DNA from: Streptomyces sp. LUP47B
Lineage (GTDB): Bacteria; Actinomycetota; Actinomycetes; Streptomycetales; Streptomycetaceae
Direction: 5' to 3'
NCBI RefSeq assembly: GCF_001746295.1
Contig: NZ_MJAH01000001.1
Span: 398,468-462,467 of the forward strand
DNA length: 64,000 nucleotides
In this document: piece by piece, positions 25,960 through 33,461 of the stretch
Layout of the letters: every line of letters begins with the position of its first letter
Position numbering within the stretch: position 1 is the first letter of the stretch
Notes under the pieces: generated by a model
What the model saw: only the letters and a program-made list of their open reading frames with translations
Told to the model about the DNA's origin: nothing
Database searches by the model: none
Position numbers and translations under genes: made by a program

Positions 25960-26895
25960 TCACCACGGCAACGGCGCCGTGTGCGAGATGTCGAAGAAAC
26001 CGCCGCCGCTGTAGACCAGCGGGGCGAGGTCGTCGTGCCGGGCGGAGACCACCCGGCCGGTGAACACGGTGTGGCTGCCGGCCTCGAGCCGCTGTCCGAT
26101 CTCGACCTCCAGCTGGGCGCAGGAGCCGTCGATCAGCGGGGCGCCGAAGTCACCGGGGGTCCAGGAGATACGGGCGAACTTGTCGTCGTCCTTGGAGGCG
26201 AAGGTCTTCGCCACGTCGAGCTGGTCGGCGGCCAGGATGCTGATGCCGAGATGGCTCGACCGGTGCAGTGCGGGATGGGTGCTGGAGCTGTGCTGCACGC
26301 AGACCAGGACCATTGGCGGGTCGAGCGAGATGCTGGAGAAGGCGTTGACCGCGAGGCCGCGGGGCGTGCCGTCGTCGTCCGTGGTCACCACGGTGACGCC
26401 GGTGATGAACTTGCGGTGCACCCCGCGCACCAGGTCGGCGTCGACGGCGGCCCGCTGGACGGTGGAGATGATCCCGAGCGCCTCCAGGAGCTGCCGGGAG
26501 TCGAAGGTCACCCACTCCTCGGCGACCGAGGGCCCCTCGAAGCGGGCGAAGGTCGCGCCGGACACCTCGACCGGTTTCCCGGTGGGCGGCACACCGAGGA
26601 AGTCCCCGGTGTGCCGGCCGGCGCTGCGCCAGCGGATCGCCAGCCGGTCGCCGTCCTCGACGATGTCCTCGATCTCGGTCCGCAGGTCGGGGAACGCCTC
26701 ACGGACGGCGCGGATGGAGTCCTTGAGCTGGTCCCGGTCCTGTGTGACGGACGCGGGCCCGCGGCGGCGGACGTAGGAGGGGCTGAGCAGATCGTCCAGG
26801 GCGTCGAGGTGTCCCTGGTCCCAGGCGGCGCGCCAAGCGGAGCGGACACGGGAGCTGCGATCGGCGGCGGCGGGGCGGTCAAGAGTGTGGGTCAT
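25960..26895 (-). CDS. SnoaL-like domain fused to a flavin reductase
   Basis: A 311-residue fusion. Residues about 15-135 are a SnoaL/ester-cyclase-like domain (WRAAWDQGHLDALDDLLSP, VREAFPDLRTEIEDIVEDGD, GVPPTGKPVEVSGATFARFE). Residues about 150-311 are a flavin reductase domain (HRKFITGVTVVTTDDDG, LAVNAFSSISLDPPMVLVCV, SGGGFFDISH). The reductase half should supply FMNH2 to the luciferase-like monooxygenase encoded divergently; the SnoaL half may bind or isomerise the product. I know of no characterised protein with this order. It starts 212 bases from the monooxygenase gene. Confidence 0.8.
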   Translation of the reverse strand: MTHTLDRPAAADRSSRVRSAWRAAWDQGHLDALDDLLSPSYVRRRGPASVTQDRDQLKDSIRAVREAFPDLRTEIEDIVEDGDRLAIRWRSAGRHTGDFLGVPPTGKPVEVSGATFARFEGPSVAEEWVTFDSRQLLEALGIISTVQRAAVDADLVRGVHRKFITGVTVVTTDDDGTPRGLAVNAFSSISLDPPMVLVCVQHSSSTHPALHRSSHLGISILAADQLDVAKTFASKDDDKFARISWTPGDFGAPLIDGSCAQLEVEIGQRLEAGSHTVFTGRVVSARHDDLAPLVYSGGGFFDISHTAPLPW

Positions 26896-27039
26896 GGTGG
26901 GTCCCTCAGTCAGCTCTTGTATGGCAGAGGACCGTAGGGAGGGGATGGTTCGGTGTCAACACCTCATCCGGAAAAGCCTGGTGATTGCCGCGATGTCGAT
27001 CAAACACACAGGTCAGACTTGTTTCGGAGTAGTTAACCC

Positions 27040-27069
27040 TTGACGGCACCGATTCCGGACTCCTAGCCT
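27040..27069 (+). promoter_or_regulatory. Promoter of the luciferase-like monooxygenase operon
   Basis: TTGACG (27040-27045) and TAGCCT (27064-27069) are separated by 18 bases. The predicted start point near 27076 would leave a leader of about 30 bases before the ATG at 27107. It would also coincide with an in-frame ATG at 27077, so a leaderless longer form is conceivable. Confidence 0.45.
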
Positions 27070-27106
27070 CACTGCCATGGCACAGCGAGAGAGGGAAGGT
27101 CACGGG

Positions 27107-28231
27107 ATGCGGTTCTCGATATTCCACAACCTCGGAGCCCCCGGGCGGCTCGGCGAGTACGCCCAAATGATGGACGAGGCCCGGGAGTTCGCAGTCGCCG
27201 CGGAACAGGCCGGTTTCTGGTCCACCTGGTACACCGAGCACCATTTCGGGCACGAGGCGATCGAGATCACGCCGAACCCGGTCCTCATGGGCACCGACAT
27301 CGCGGCCCGTACGTCACGCATCCGCATCGGCCAGGCGGCGTCCATCGCCACCTTCTGGCACCCACTGCGGCTCGCCGAGGACATCGCGATGCTCGACCAG
27401 CTCTCCGGCGGCCGCGTCGAGGTCGGCCTCGGCCGTGGTCTGTACGGCCGCGAGGCACTCAACCTCAACGCCCTGGCCGACCCGCGCGACCAGGAGCAGA
27501 ACCGGGCGCTGTACGACGAGACGGTCGAGATCCTGCGCAAGGCGTGGAGCGGCGAGTTCTTCTCCCACAAGGGCCGCTTCTACGAGTTCCCGGCCCCCGG
27601 CGTGAAATGGAACCACCCGCTCTCCCCCGCGACGGACGACTACACGACCGCCGGCGCCATCACGAAGATGCAGGTCACTCCCTTCCCCCTGCAGCGCCCG
27701 CACCCGCCCCTGTGGCAGGTCATCGACAGCCCCCGCTCCATCCAGGCAGCGGCTGCCGACGGCGTCCAGGGCATGTTCTGGCTCCCGCCGGTGTCCGCGC
27801 TGAAGGACCGCTTCGAGCTGTACCGCGCCACGGCGAGCGAGGCCTCGGGCCGGGAGTACACCCTCGGCGAGGGCATCGGCCTGGTACGGGACGTCTATGT
27901 CGCCGACACCATGGAGCAGGCCCGCGCCGACTTCGAGGAGGCGCTGATGACGACCTACCGCTGGATCATGCACTGGCGCGGGCTGAGCAATCTCATGGAG
28001 GCCGGCGAGGAGCTCACCGACGCGCACGAGCTGTCCTTCGACTTCCTCCAGGACAGGAACCTGCTCGTCGGCACGCCCGAGTACGTCGCCGAGAAGGTGG
28101 CGGAGCTGCGCGACGAGGTCGGCCTGGAGCACCTCCTGCTGTGGACCACGCACCCGGGGCTCGAACACCGCAAGGCGATGCGCAGCCTGGAGCTGTTCGC
28201 GGAGAAGGTCATGCCGGAGTTCGCCGCATGA
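27107..28231 (+). CDS. Luciferase-like (LLM) FMN-dependent monooxygenase
   Basis: A 374-residue bacterial-luciferase-family TIM-barrel flavoenzyme (MRFSIFHNLGAPGRLGEY, ARTSRIRIGQAASIATFWHP, LDQLSGGRVEVGLGRGLYG, GTPEYVAEKVAELRDEVG). These enzymes use reduced FMN from a partner reductase to oxygenate aldehydes, nitrogen heterocycles or cyclic ketones. The start at 27107 has a GGAAGG ribosome site and fits where the family begins; 27077 is the alternative. It heads a four-gene string with ATGA overlaps (two PF06684 genes, hydrolase). Partner reductase is divergent. Confidence 0.85.
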   Translation: MRFSIFHNLGAPGRLGEYAQMMDEAREFAVAAEQAGFWSTWYTEHHFGHEAIEITPNPVLMGTDIAARTSRIRIGQAASIATFWHPLRLAEDIAMLDQLSGGRVEVGLGRGLYGREALNLNALADPRDQEQNRALYDETVEILRKAWSGEFFSHKGRFYEFPAPGVKWNHPLSPATDDYTTAGAITKMQVTPFPLQRPHPPLWQVIDSPRSIQAAAADGVQGMFWLPPVSALKDRFELYRATASEASGREYTLGEGIGLVRDVYVADTMEQARADFEEALMTTYRWIMHWRGLSNLMEAGEELTDAHELSFDFLQDRNLLVGTPEYVAEKVAELRDEVGLEHLLLWTTHPGLEHRKAMRSLELFAEKVMPEFAA

Positions 28232-28827
28232 GCACGGGCGTCCGGAAGGTCGTGACCGTCGTCGAGGAGGTGCTGCTGGAACTCGGCCGCCCGGTGGCGA
28301 CTCCGGTACGGCGGGTCGCGGTGGCCGCGGTGCTCCGCAACCCCTGGGCGGGGCGCGGTTTCGTGGCCGACCTGCAGCCCGAGGTCGAGGCGGTGGCACC
28401 GGAGTTGGCGCAGCTGCTGACCGGGAAGCTGATCGACGCGCTGGGCGGAGCCGACCGCGTCGAAGCCTTCGGCAAAGCGGCCGTCGTGGGCCTGGACGGC
28501 GAGATCGAGCACGGCGGCGCGCTGATCCACACGCCGTACTTCGGCAACGTCCTGCGGGAGTTGACCGAGGGCACGTCGATCATCGTCTTCAGCGACGACC
28601 GGCTGCCGGCCGGTGAGCCGCTCACCGTCCCGCTGTGGCACAAGACGGCCGCCGCGACCCGCTCGCACTACCAGACCGTCCAGATCCGCGTCCCGGACGC
28701 CCCCCGGCCCGACGAGCTCGTCGTGGTCGCCGCCGCAGCGTCCGGCCCGCGCCCCAATGCCCGTATCGGAGACCGCCGTACGGATCCCGCCGTCCGTCTC
28801 GTCGACCTGCTGGAGAACGCCCGATGA
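28228..28827 (+). CDS. PF06684 (AA_synth/DUF1185) family protein, first copy
   Basis: A 199-residue protein of the PF06684 'amino acid synthesis' family, whose solved members have a variant of the Bacillus chorismate mutase fold and no established reaction. Landmarks: RKVVTVVEEVLLELGRP, VLRNPWAGRGFVADLQPE, AFGKAAVVGLDGEIEHGGAL. It shares these with the next gene, so the pair arose by tandem duplication and may form a hetero-oligomer. Its ATG overlaps the monooxygenase stop (ATGA), implying equal expression and a role on the monooxygenase product. Confidence 0.85.
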   Translation: MSTGVRKVVTVVEEVLLELGRPVATPVRRVAVAAVLRNPWAGRGFVADLQPEVEAVAPELAQLLTGKLIDALGGADRVEAFGKAAVVGLDGEIEHGGALIHTPYFGNVLRELTEGTSIIVFSDDRLPAGEPLTVPLWHKTAAATRSHYQTVQIRVPDAPRPDELVVVAAAASGPRPNARIGDRRTDPAVRLVDLLENAR

Positions 28828-29375
28828 ACGTCCGCAAGATCATCACCTTCACCGAGGACATCCACACCGAGGGCGGCCGCCCCGTCGACCCGCCCGCCCG
28901 TACCGCGGTGGTGCTCGCCGTGATCGAGAACCCGTGGGCGGGACAGGGCTTCGTCGCCGACCTCCTGCCCGGGATCGACGAAGTCGCCCCGAAACTCGGC
29001 GAGTTGCTGGCCCCCCGGGTGGTGGAGGCGCTCGGGGTGCCGGTGGAGGCGTACGGGAAGGCGGCGATCGTCGGACTGGACGGGGAGATCGAGCACGGCT
29101 CGGCGCTGATCCACACGCTGAAGTTCGGCGACCACTTCCGTAAGGCGGCTCAGGCGACGACCTTGCTGCCGGCCGTGGAGAAGCGCGCGGCGGCCGGAAC
29201 GGTCTTCGACATCCCGCTGAAGCACATCACGGACGCCACCATCCGCTCCCACCACCAGACGATCGAGGTCCGCGTGCCGGACGGCCCGCGCGCCGACGAG
29301 ATCGTCATCGGCCTGGCGGCCGCGGCCCAGGGGCGGCCGCAGGCCCGGCTGGCGCCGCTGTCGACGGAACGATGA
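28824..29375 (+). CDS. PF06684 (AA_synth/DUF1185) family protein, second copy
   Basis: A 183-residue paralogue of the preceding protein (RKIITFTEDIHTEGGRPVDP, VIENPWAGQGFVADLLPG, YGKAAIVGLDGEIEHGSALI), with clear divergence in the C-terminal half. Both copies keep the GLDGEIEHG segment, which may form the active pocket. Coupled by ATGA on both sides. The fold relation to YjgF-type proteins suggests a hydrolase or deaminase-like clean-up step in ring degradation, but this is inference. Confidence 0.85.
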   Translation: MNVRKIITFTEDIHTEGGRPVDPPARTAVVLAVIENPWAGQGFVADLLPGIDEVAPKLGELLAPRVVEALGVPVEAYGKAAIVGLDGEIEHGSALIHTLKFGDHFRKAAQATTLLPAVEKRAAAGTVFDIPLKHITDATIRSHHQTIEVRVPDGPRADEIVIGLAAAAQGRPQARLAPLSTER

Positions 29376-30157
29376 CCACGGTGGGCCCGCCGGTGGCGCT
29401 CAGCCACGAGGTGCACGGCACCGGTCCTGACCTCGTGCTGCTCCACGGCGTGGGGCTCGACCGGTCGATGTGGGCGCGCTGCCTGCCCGCACTGGCCGAA
29501 CGGCACCGTGTGAGAGTGGTCGACCTGCGCGGACACGGCACCTCTCCGCCGGCGGCTCCCGGGGTGTCCCTGCCGGAACTGGCGGCTGACGTGGCGGCAC
29601 TACTGGAAGGCCCCACACACCTCGTGGGCTTCTCCCTCGGCGCCCTGATCGCGCAACAACTGGCTGCTGTGAGACCCGAGTTGACAGCTTCACTCACCCT
29701 GGTGAGCTCGGTCGCCGGACGATCGCAGGAAGAGCGGACGGCGGTGGCACGACGCCGGGAGCGGGCCGTGGCGGACTTCGAGGCGTCGGCGCTCGCGGCG
29801 GTGGAGCGCTGGTTCTCGCCGACGTGGCGGACCAGTGAGCCGGAGCTGTCCCAGCCGGTCCTCACCACCCTGCTGAAGAACGACCGCACGTCGTACCTGG
29901 CCTGCTACGACGTGTTCGCCACCGCGGACGCGGCGCTGTGGCCCCACCTGCCCGACATCACGGCACCGACCCTCGCGGTGACAGGCGAGGACGACCCCGG
30001 CTCGACCCCGGCGATGTCCCGACTGCTCGCCGAGAGGATCCCCGGCGCCCGCGCGATGATCGTGCCAGGAGCACGTCACCTGCTCCCACTGGAGCGCCCG
30101 AAGGACCTCGTCGACGCGATCCTTCACCACACGGAGGCGACGACAGCGCCCCACTAG
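29372..30157 (+). CDS. Alpha/beta hydrolase
   Basis: A 261-residue alpha/beta hydrolase of the 3-oxoadipate enol-lactonase/RutD-like type. The nucleophile elbow is GFSLG; the acid is in GEDDPGS and the base His in GARHLLPLE. The oxyanion region is LHGVGLDRSMW. It probably hydrolyses the ester, lactone, carbamate or amide generated by the monooxygenase step. Its ATG overlaps the stop of the second PF06684 gene. It is the last gene of the tightly coupled string; an intergenic repeat follows. Confidence 0.85.
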   Translation: MTTVGPPVALSHEVHGTGPDLVLLHGVGLDRSMWARCLPALAERHRVRVVDLRGHGTSPPAAPGVSLPELAADVAALLEGPTHLVGFSLGALIAQQLAAVRPELTASLTLVSSVAGRSQEERTAVARRRERAVADFEASALAAVERWFSPTWRTSEPELSQPVLTTLLKNDRTSYLACYDVFATADAALWPHLPDITAPTLAVTGEDDPGSTPAMSRLLAERIPGARAMIVPGARHLLPLERPKDLVDAILHHTEATTAPH

Positions 30158-30212
30158 GGGCGACGGTCCGCGCCGACATGCGGCTCCGCCGCGTGGCCGC
30201 GAGCAACCACAC
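30156..30212. repeat. Intergenic repeat copy 2
   Basis: AGGGGCGACGGTCCG through TGCGGCTCCGCCGCGTGGCC, with a perfect GCGGC-TCC-GCCGC hairpin. It matches copy 1 at 21318-21373 and overlaps the hydrolase stop codon by two bases. The tail ACCCGCAGCCGAGGAG leads directly into the ribosome site of the aldehyde dehydrogenase gene. Likely a degenerate member of a streptomycete intergenic repeat family. Confidence 0.5.
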
Positions 30213-30239
30213 ACAACCCGCAGCCGAGGAGCAGCCCGC

Positions 30240-31727
30240 ATGACCCCACTCCCTCGCCACCAGCACTACATCGCCGGCGAATGGACAGCCCCCGCCTCCG
30301 GCGAGTACTTCGAGAGCCTCAACCCGACCACCGGCCGGCCCTGGTACGAGGCGGCCGACGGAACCGCCGAGGACATCGACCGCGCCGTCAAAGCCGCCCG
30401 AACCGCCTTCGAGGACCGTCGCTGGCGCGACCTCAGCCAGACCGGACGAGGCCGCCTACTACGCAACCTCGCCGAGCTCATCGGCGAAAACGCGGCGGAG
30501 CTGGCCCGTACCGAAACCCTCGACAACGGCAAACTGCTGCGCGAGATGCGCGCCCAACTCGCGGGTCTCCCCGAGTACTTCCACTACTACGCCGGACTCG
30601 CCGACAAGATCCACGGCGAGGTCATCCCGGGCGCGAGCCGCGACCTGCTCAACTACACCCTGCGCGAACCGGTGGGCGTGGTCGGCGCGATCACCCCCTG
30701 GAACTCCCCTCTCCTGCTGACCGCCACGAAACTCGCCCCCGCACTCGCCGCCGGCAACACCGTGGTCGTCAAGCCGTCCGAACACACCTCGGCGTCCCTG
30801 CTGGTCCTCGCCCCGCTCTTCGAGCAGGCCGGCTTCCCGCCGGGCGTCGTCAACGTGGTCACCGGATACGGCGCCACGGCGGGCGCCCCGCTCACCGAGC
30901 ACCCCGACGTGGCCAAGGTGACCTTCACCGGCTCCACCGAGACCGGCCGCCGTATCGCCCGTACCTGCGCGGACCGCTTCGTACGCTGCACTCTCGAACT
31001 CGGCGGCAAGTCACCGAACATCGTCTTCCCGGACGCCGATCTCCCCTCCGCGGCCATGGGTGTGGTCGCCGGCATCTTCGCCGCCGCCGGCCAGACGTGC
31101 GTGGCGGGCAGCCGCGTGCTCGTGCACCGGGACGTCTACGACGAGATCCTGGAGCGGGTGACGGCGCGAGCCGCCGGTATCCGCATCGGCGACCCCCTGG
31201 AGGACACGACCGAGCTGGGCCCGCTGGCCCTGGCCGACCAGCTGGCGAAGGTCGAGTCGTACGTCGAGCTGGGTCTGTCGGAGGGCGGCAAGGTGGTCTG
31301 CGGAGGAGCGCGGCCCGTGACCGGTCTCGGCGGCTGGTTCTACTCCCCCACGGTCTTCACCGGCACGGACAACTCGATGCGCATCTGCCAGGAGGAGATC
31401 TTCGGTCCCGTCGCCACGGTCATGCCGTTCGCGTCCGAGGAAGAGGCCCTCGCCATCGCGAACGACACGGTCTACGGTCTGGCCGCGGGCGTGTGGACCC
31501 GGGACGTCAACCGCGTCCACCGCATGGCGGCGCGCCTGGAGGCGGGCACCGTCTGGGCCAACACGTACCGGTCGATGTCGCCGATGTCACCGCGCTCGGG
31601 CTTCAGGAGCAGCGGCACGGGCGTCGAACACGGCACGGAGGTCATCCGGGAGTACACCCGGCTGAAGAGCGTGTGGGTCAACACGAGCGAGGAACCCGTG
31701 GGTGATCCCTTCGTCCTGCGGTCATGA
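30240..31727 (+). CDS. Aldehyde dehydrogenase
   Basis: A 495-residue NAD(P)-dependent aldehyde dehydrogenase: ITPWNSPLLLTATKLAPALA (Asn for the oxyanion), KPSEHTSAS, ELGGKSPNIVF (general base Glu) and GQTCVAGSRV (nucleophile Cys). It closes the LLM/PF06684/hydrolase operon, so it presumably oxidises a semialdehyde released from the opened ring. An alternative is a general gamma-aminobutyraldehyde-type enzyme. The GntR gene follows directly. Confidence 0.88.
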   Translation: MTPLPRHQHYIAGEWTAPASGEYFESLNPTTGRPWYEAADGTAEDIDRAVKAARTAFEDRRWRDLSQTGRGRLLRNLAELIGENAAELARTETLDNGKLLREMRAQLAGLPEYFHYYAGLADKIHGEVIPGASRDLLNYTLREPVGVVGAITPWNSPLLLTATKLAPALAAGNTVVVKPSEHTSASLLVLAPLFEQAGFPPGVVNVVTGYGATAGAPLTEHPDVAKVTFTGSTETGRRIARTCADRFVRCTLELGGKSPNIVFPDADLPSAAMGVVAGIFAAAGQTCVAGSRVLVHRDVYDEILERVTARAAGIRIGDPLEDTTELGPLALADQLAKVESYVELGLSEGGKVVCGGARPVTGLGGWFYSPTVFTGTDNSMRICQEEIFGPVATVMPFASEEEALAIANDTVYGLAAGVWTRDVNRVHRMAARLEAGTVWANTYRSMSPMSPRSGFRSSGTGVEHGTEVIREYTRLKSVWVNTSEEPVGDPFVLRS

Positions 31728-31763
31728 GCCGCCTTGCATGGCAGAAGGCAGAGCCGAGGGAGG

Positions 31764-31793
31764 TTGACGCCGCGCGCCTCCCCACACTACGTT
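31764..31793 (+). promoter_or_regulatory. Internal promoter of the GntR gene
   Basis: TTGACG (31764-31769), 18-base spacer, TACGTT (31788-31793). The expected start point is within a base or two of the ATG at 31802, so the regulator would be made from a leaderless mRNA. This also explains why the in-frame ATG at 31724, overlapping the dehydrogenase stop, need not be used. Confidence 0.45.
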
Positions 31794-31801
31794 CACGTAC
31801 C

Positions 31802-32497
31802 ATGCAACAACCCAGTGGACGGGCGCGGAAACCGCTGCAGCAGACCAGCATGCAGGCCAGGGTCGCCGAAGAGCTGCGCCAGATGATCATCAGCGGGGAG
31901 CTGCCGCCCCGTTCCAGCCTGTCCGAGATGGCACTGTCGGAGACGTTCGGCGTGAGCCGCACCCCCATCCGCGAGGCACTCAAACAGTTGCAGATCGAGG
32001 GTCTCGTGGAAGTCCGCCCGCGGGTGGGCACGTTCGTCGCCGTGCCGTCGCGGCGCGAGATCACCGAGCTGTTCCAGATGAAGGAACTGCTGGAGGGCGC
32101 CGCCGCCCGGCTGCTGGCGTTCCGCGGCAACGTCCCCGAAGTGGCCCGCATCGAGGAGAACATGCGGGAGGCCGACGAGGCCGTCCGCGCGGGCGACGCC
32201 GAGCGGTACGCCCAGCTGGTCCACGAGTTCCACGACCTGATCGTCATCGGCGCGGACAACTCCAAACTGGAGGCGCACTACCGCACGCTCATGAACCAGC
32301 TGGCCTACGAGCGCCTGGTCCGCACCTCGCTCGCCCAGCCCGGCCGACTGAGCGAGTCCGACCATGAGCACCACCGCGTCCTCGACCTCATCCTCGCCAA
32401 GGACGGCGACGGCGCGGAACGCGTGATGCGCGAGCACGTCAGCCGCAGCCACCAGGCCCTCATGGCGGGCATGGACGAACGACAGCAGCGGAGTTGA
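31802..32497 (+). CDS. GntR-family (FadR subfamily) transcriptional regulator
   Basis: A 231-residue regulator: N-terminal winged helix (VAEELRQMIISGELPPRSSL, FGVSRTPIREALKQLQIEGLVEV) and C-terminal all-helical FCD effector domain (ELFQMKELLEGAAARLLAF, HEFHDLIVIGADN, metal-binding His candidates). FCD regulators sense small acids from the pathway they control. It is encoded at the end of the LLM/PF06684/aldehyde dehydrogenase operon and likely represses it. A start at 31724 (ATGA overlap with the dehydrogenase) would add 26 unconserved-looking residues. Confidence 0.85.
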   Translation: MQQPSGRARKPLQQTSMQARVAEELRQMIISGELPPRSSLSEMALSETFGVSRTPIREALKQLQIEGLVEVRPRVGTFVAVPSRREITELFQMKELLEGAAARLLAFRGNVPEVARIEENMREADEAVRAGDAERYAQLVHEFHDLIVIGADNSKLEAHYRTLMNQLAYERLVRTSLAQPGRLSESDHEHHRVLDLILAKDGDGAERVMREHVSRSHQALMAGMDERQQRS

Positions 32498-32638
32498 GGA
32501 TCTGCCGGGGCACACCCCGCACGGACTGGCGGCGGGCGCGAGCAGCCGGTCCGCGGAGTCGAGCAGCCGACCGCCGGCGGGTGCGGCGCACCGGCCGCTG
32601 ACGCATCCGCCCTCCAAGAGACGTCTTGTGCCCGCTTC

Positions 32639-33184
32639 ATGGTCGAGCGGTGCGCGGTGGCGTCGGTGCTGGGAATGCTGGATGAGCGGGAGGCGGCTGC
32701 TCGCGTGCGGGTGGGGGGTTCGCGGGAGGAAGTCGCGCGGTTGGCTGAGGTGTTGGCGGCCGCGGAGATCGATCCGGCCCGGCGGGTGATCGCGCGGGAG
32801 GAACTGGCCGAGGCCCTGGCGGTCTCCGCGGCCGAGTCCGCTGCCGTGACCACGACCGGAGGAGGAAGCGGCGCTGTCGCTCGCGCCGGTGCCGGGCTCG
32901 ACGGTGCCGCCCTGGCGGGAAGGGCTGCCGGTGGCGGTTCTGGCGCCGGACTGTCAGCGGCTTCTGGGCGTGCTGGAACAGCGGCGATCCACGGGTTGCG
33001 GGCCGCTTCGGGCCAAGGAGTTCGCGATGGAGCGGGGCCTTGGGGCGACGCCGGCGAAGGTCGAGGGATGCGGTCGAAAGCCCGGCGCCTGGCGGAGCGT
33101 GGGTGGCTCCTGCTGGAGGCGTCGGAGGAATTCAGTGCCGGCCCGCGGTCCGTGGCCGTGCCGGACGCCGACTCATCCGCGTGA
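32639..33184 (+). pseudogene. Frameshifted conserved hypothetical gene
   Basis: Three blocks of one protein family appear in two frames. The N-terminal MLDEREAAARVRVGG...RRVIAREELAEALA and the C-terminal MRSKARRLAERGWLLLEASEE share one frame. The middle WREGLPVAVLAPDCQRLLGVLEQ and LRAKEFAMERGLG lies in another, from about 32890 to 33060. Two compensating frameshifts therefore break an ancestral gene of roughly 180 codons. I associate this family with small streptomycete proteins found near transposases, without known function. An IS fragment follows immediately. Confidence 0.6.
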
Positions 33185-33189
33185 CCATC

Positions 33190-33330
33190 AGCCACCGGAT
33201 CATCGCGTCGCCGGTGGCGGCAGGCCCACGGCGGCGTCCCGGTCGCCGATGATCGCGGCGGTGACGCAGCCGATCAAGAGCAGGCCGAGGATGTCGGTCC
33301 CGATGTGCCGTTTGCGGTCCGGCACCGGCC
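33190..33330 (-). mobile_element. Fragment of an IS5/IS4-type transposase
   Basis: The minus strand encodes DRKRHIGTDILGLLL, with IGCVTAAIIGDRDAA after it, and then a stop. This matches the RKRH..D..GLLL..VTAA..QDRDAA block around the second catalytic Asp of DDE transposases of the IS5 group. The rest of the transposase and terminal repeats are not visible. With the frameshifted gene next to it, this is an eroded insertion scar. Confidence 0.6.
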
Positions 33331-33461
33331 CGTCATGCGGGATGGGGTTTGCGGCCAAGAAAGCAACCGGTCCTCACAGGTGCGAAGGCGGCCCCGTAGG
33401 TGGTGCTCTGGTGCGTCCGGGGCCTGGACCGCGTAGAGACGGTCGTTGCCGTTCCGCCGGA

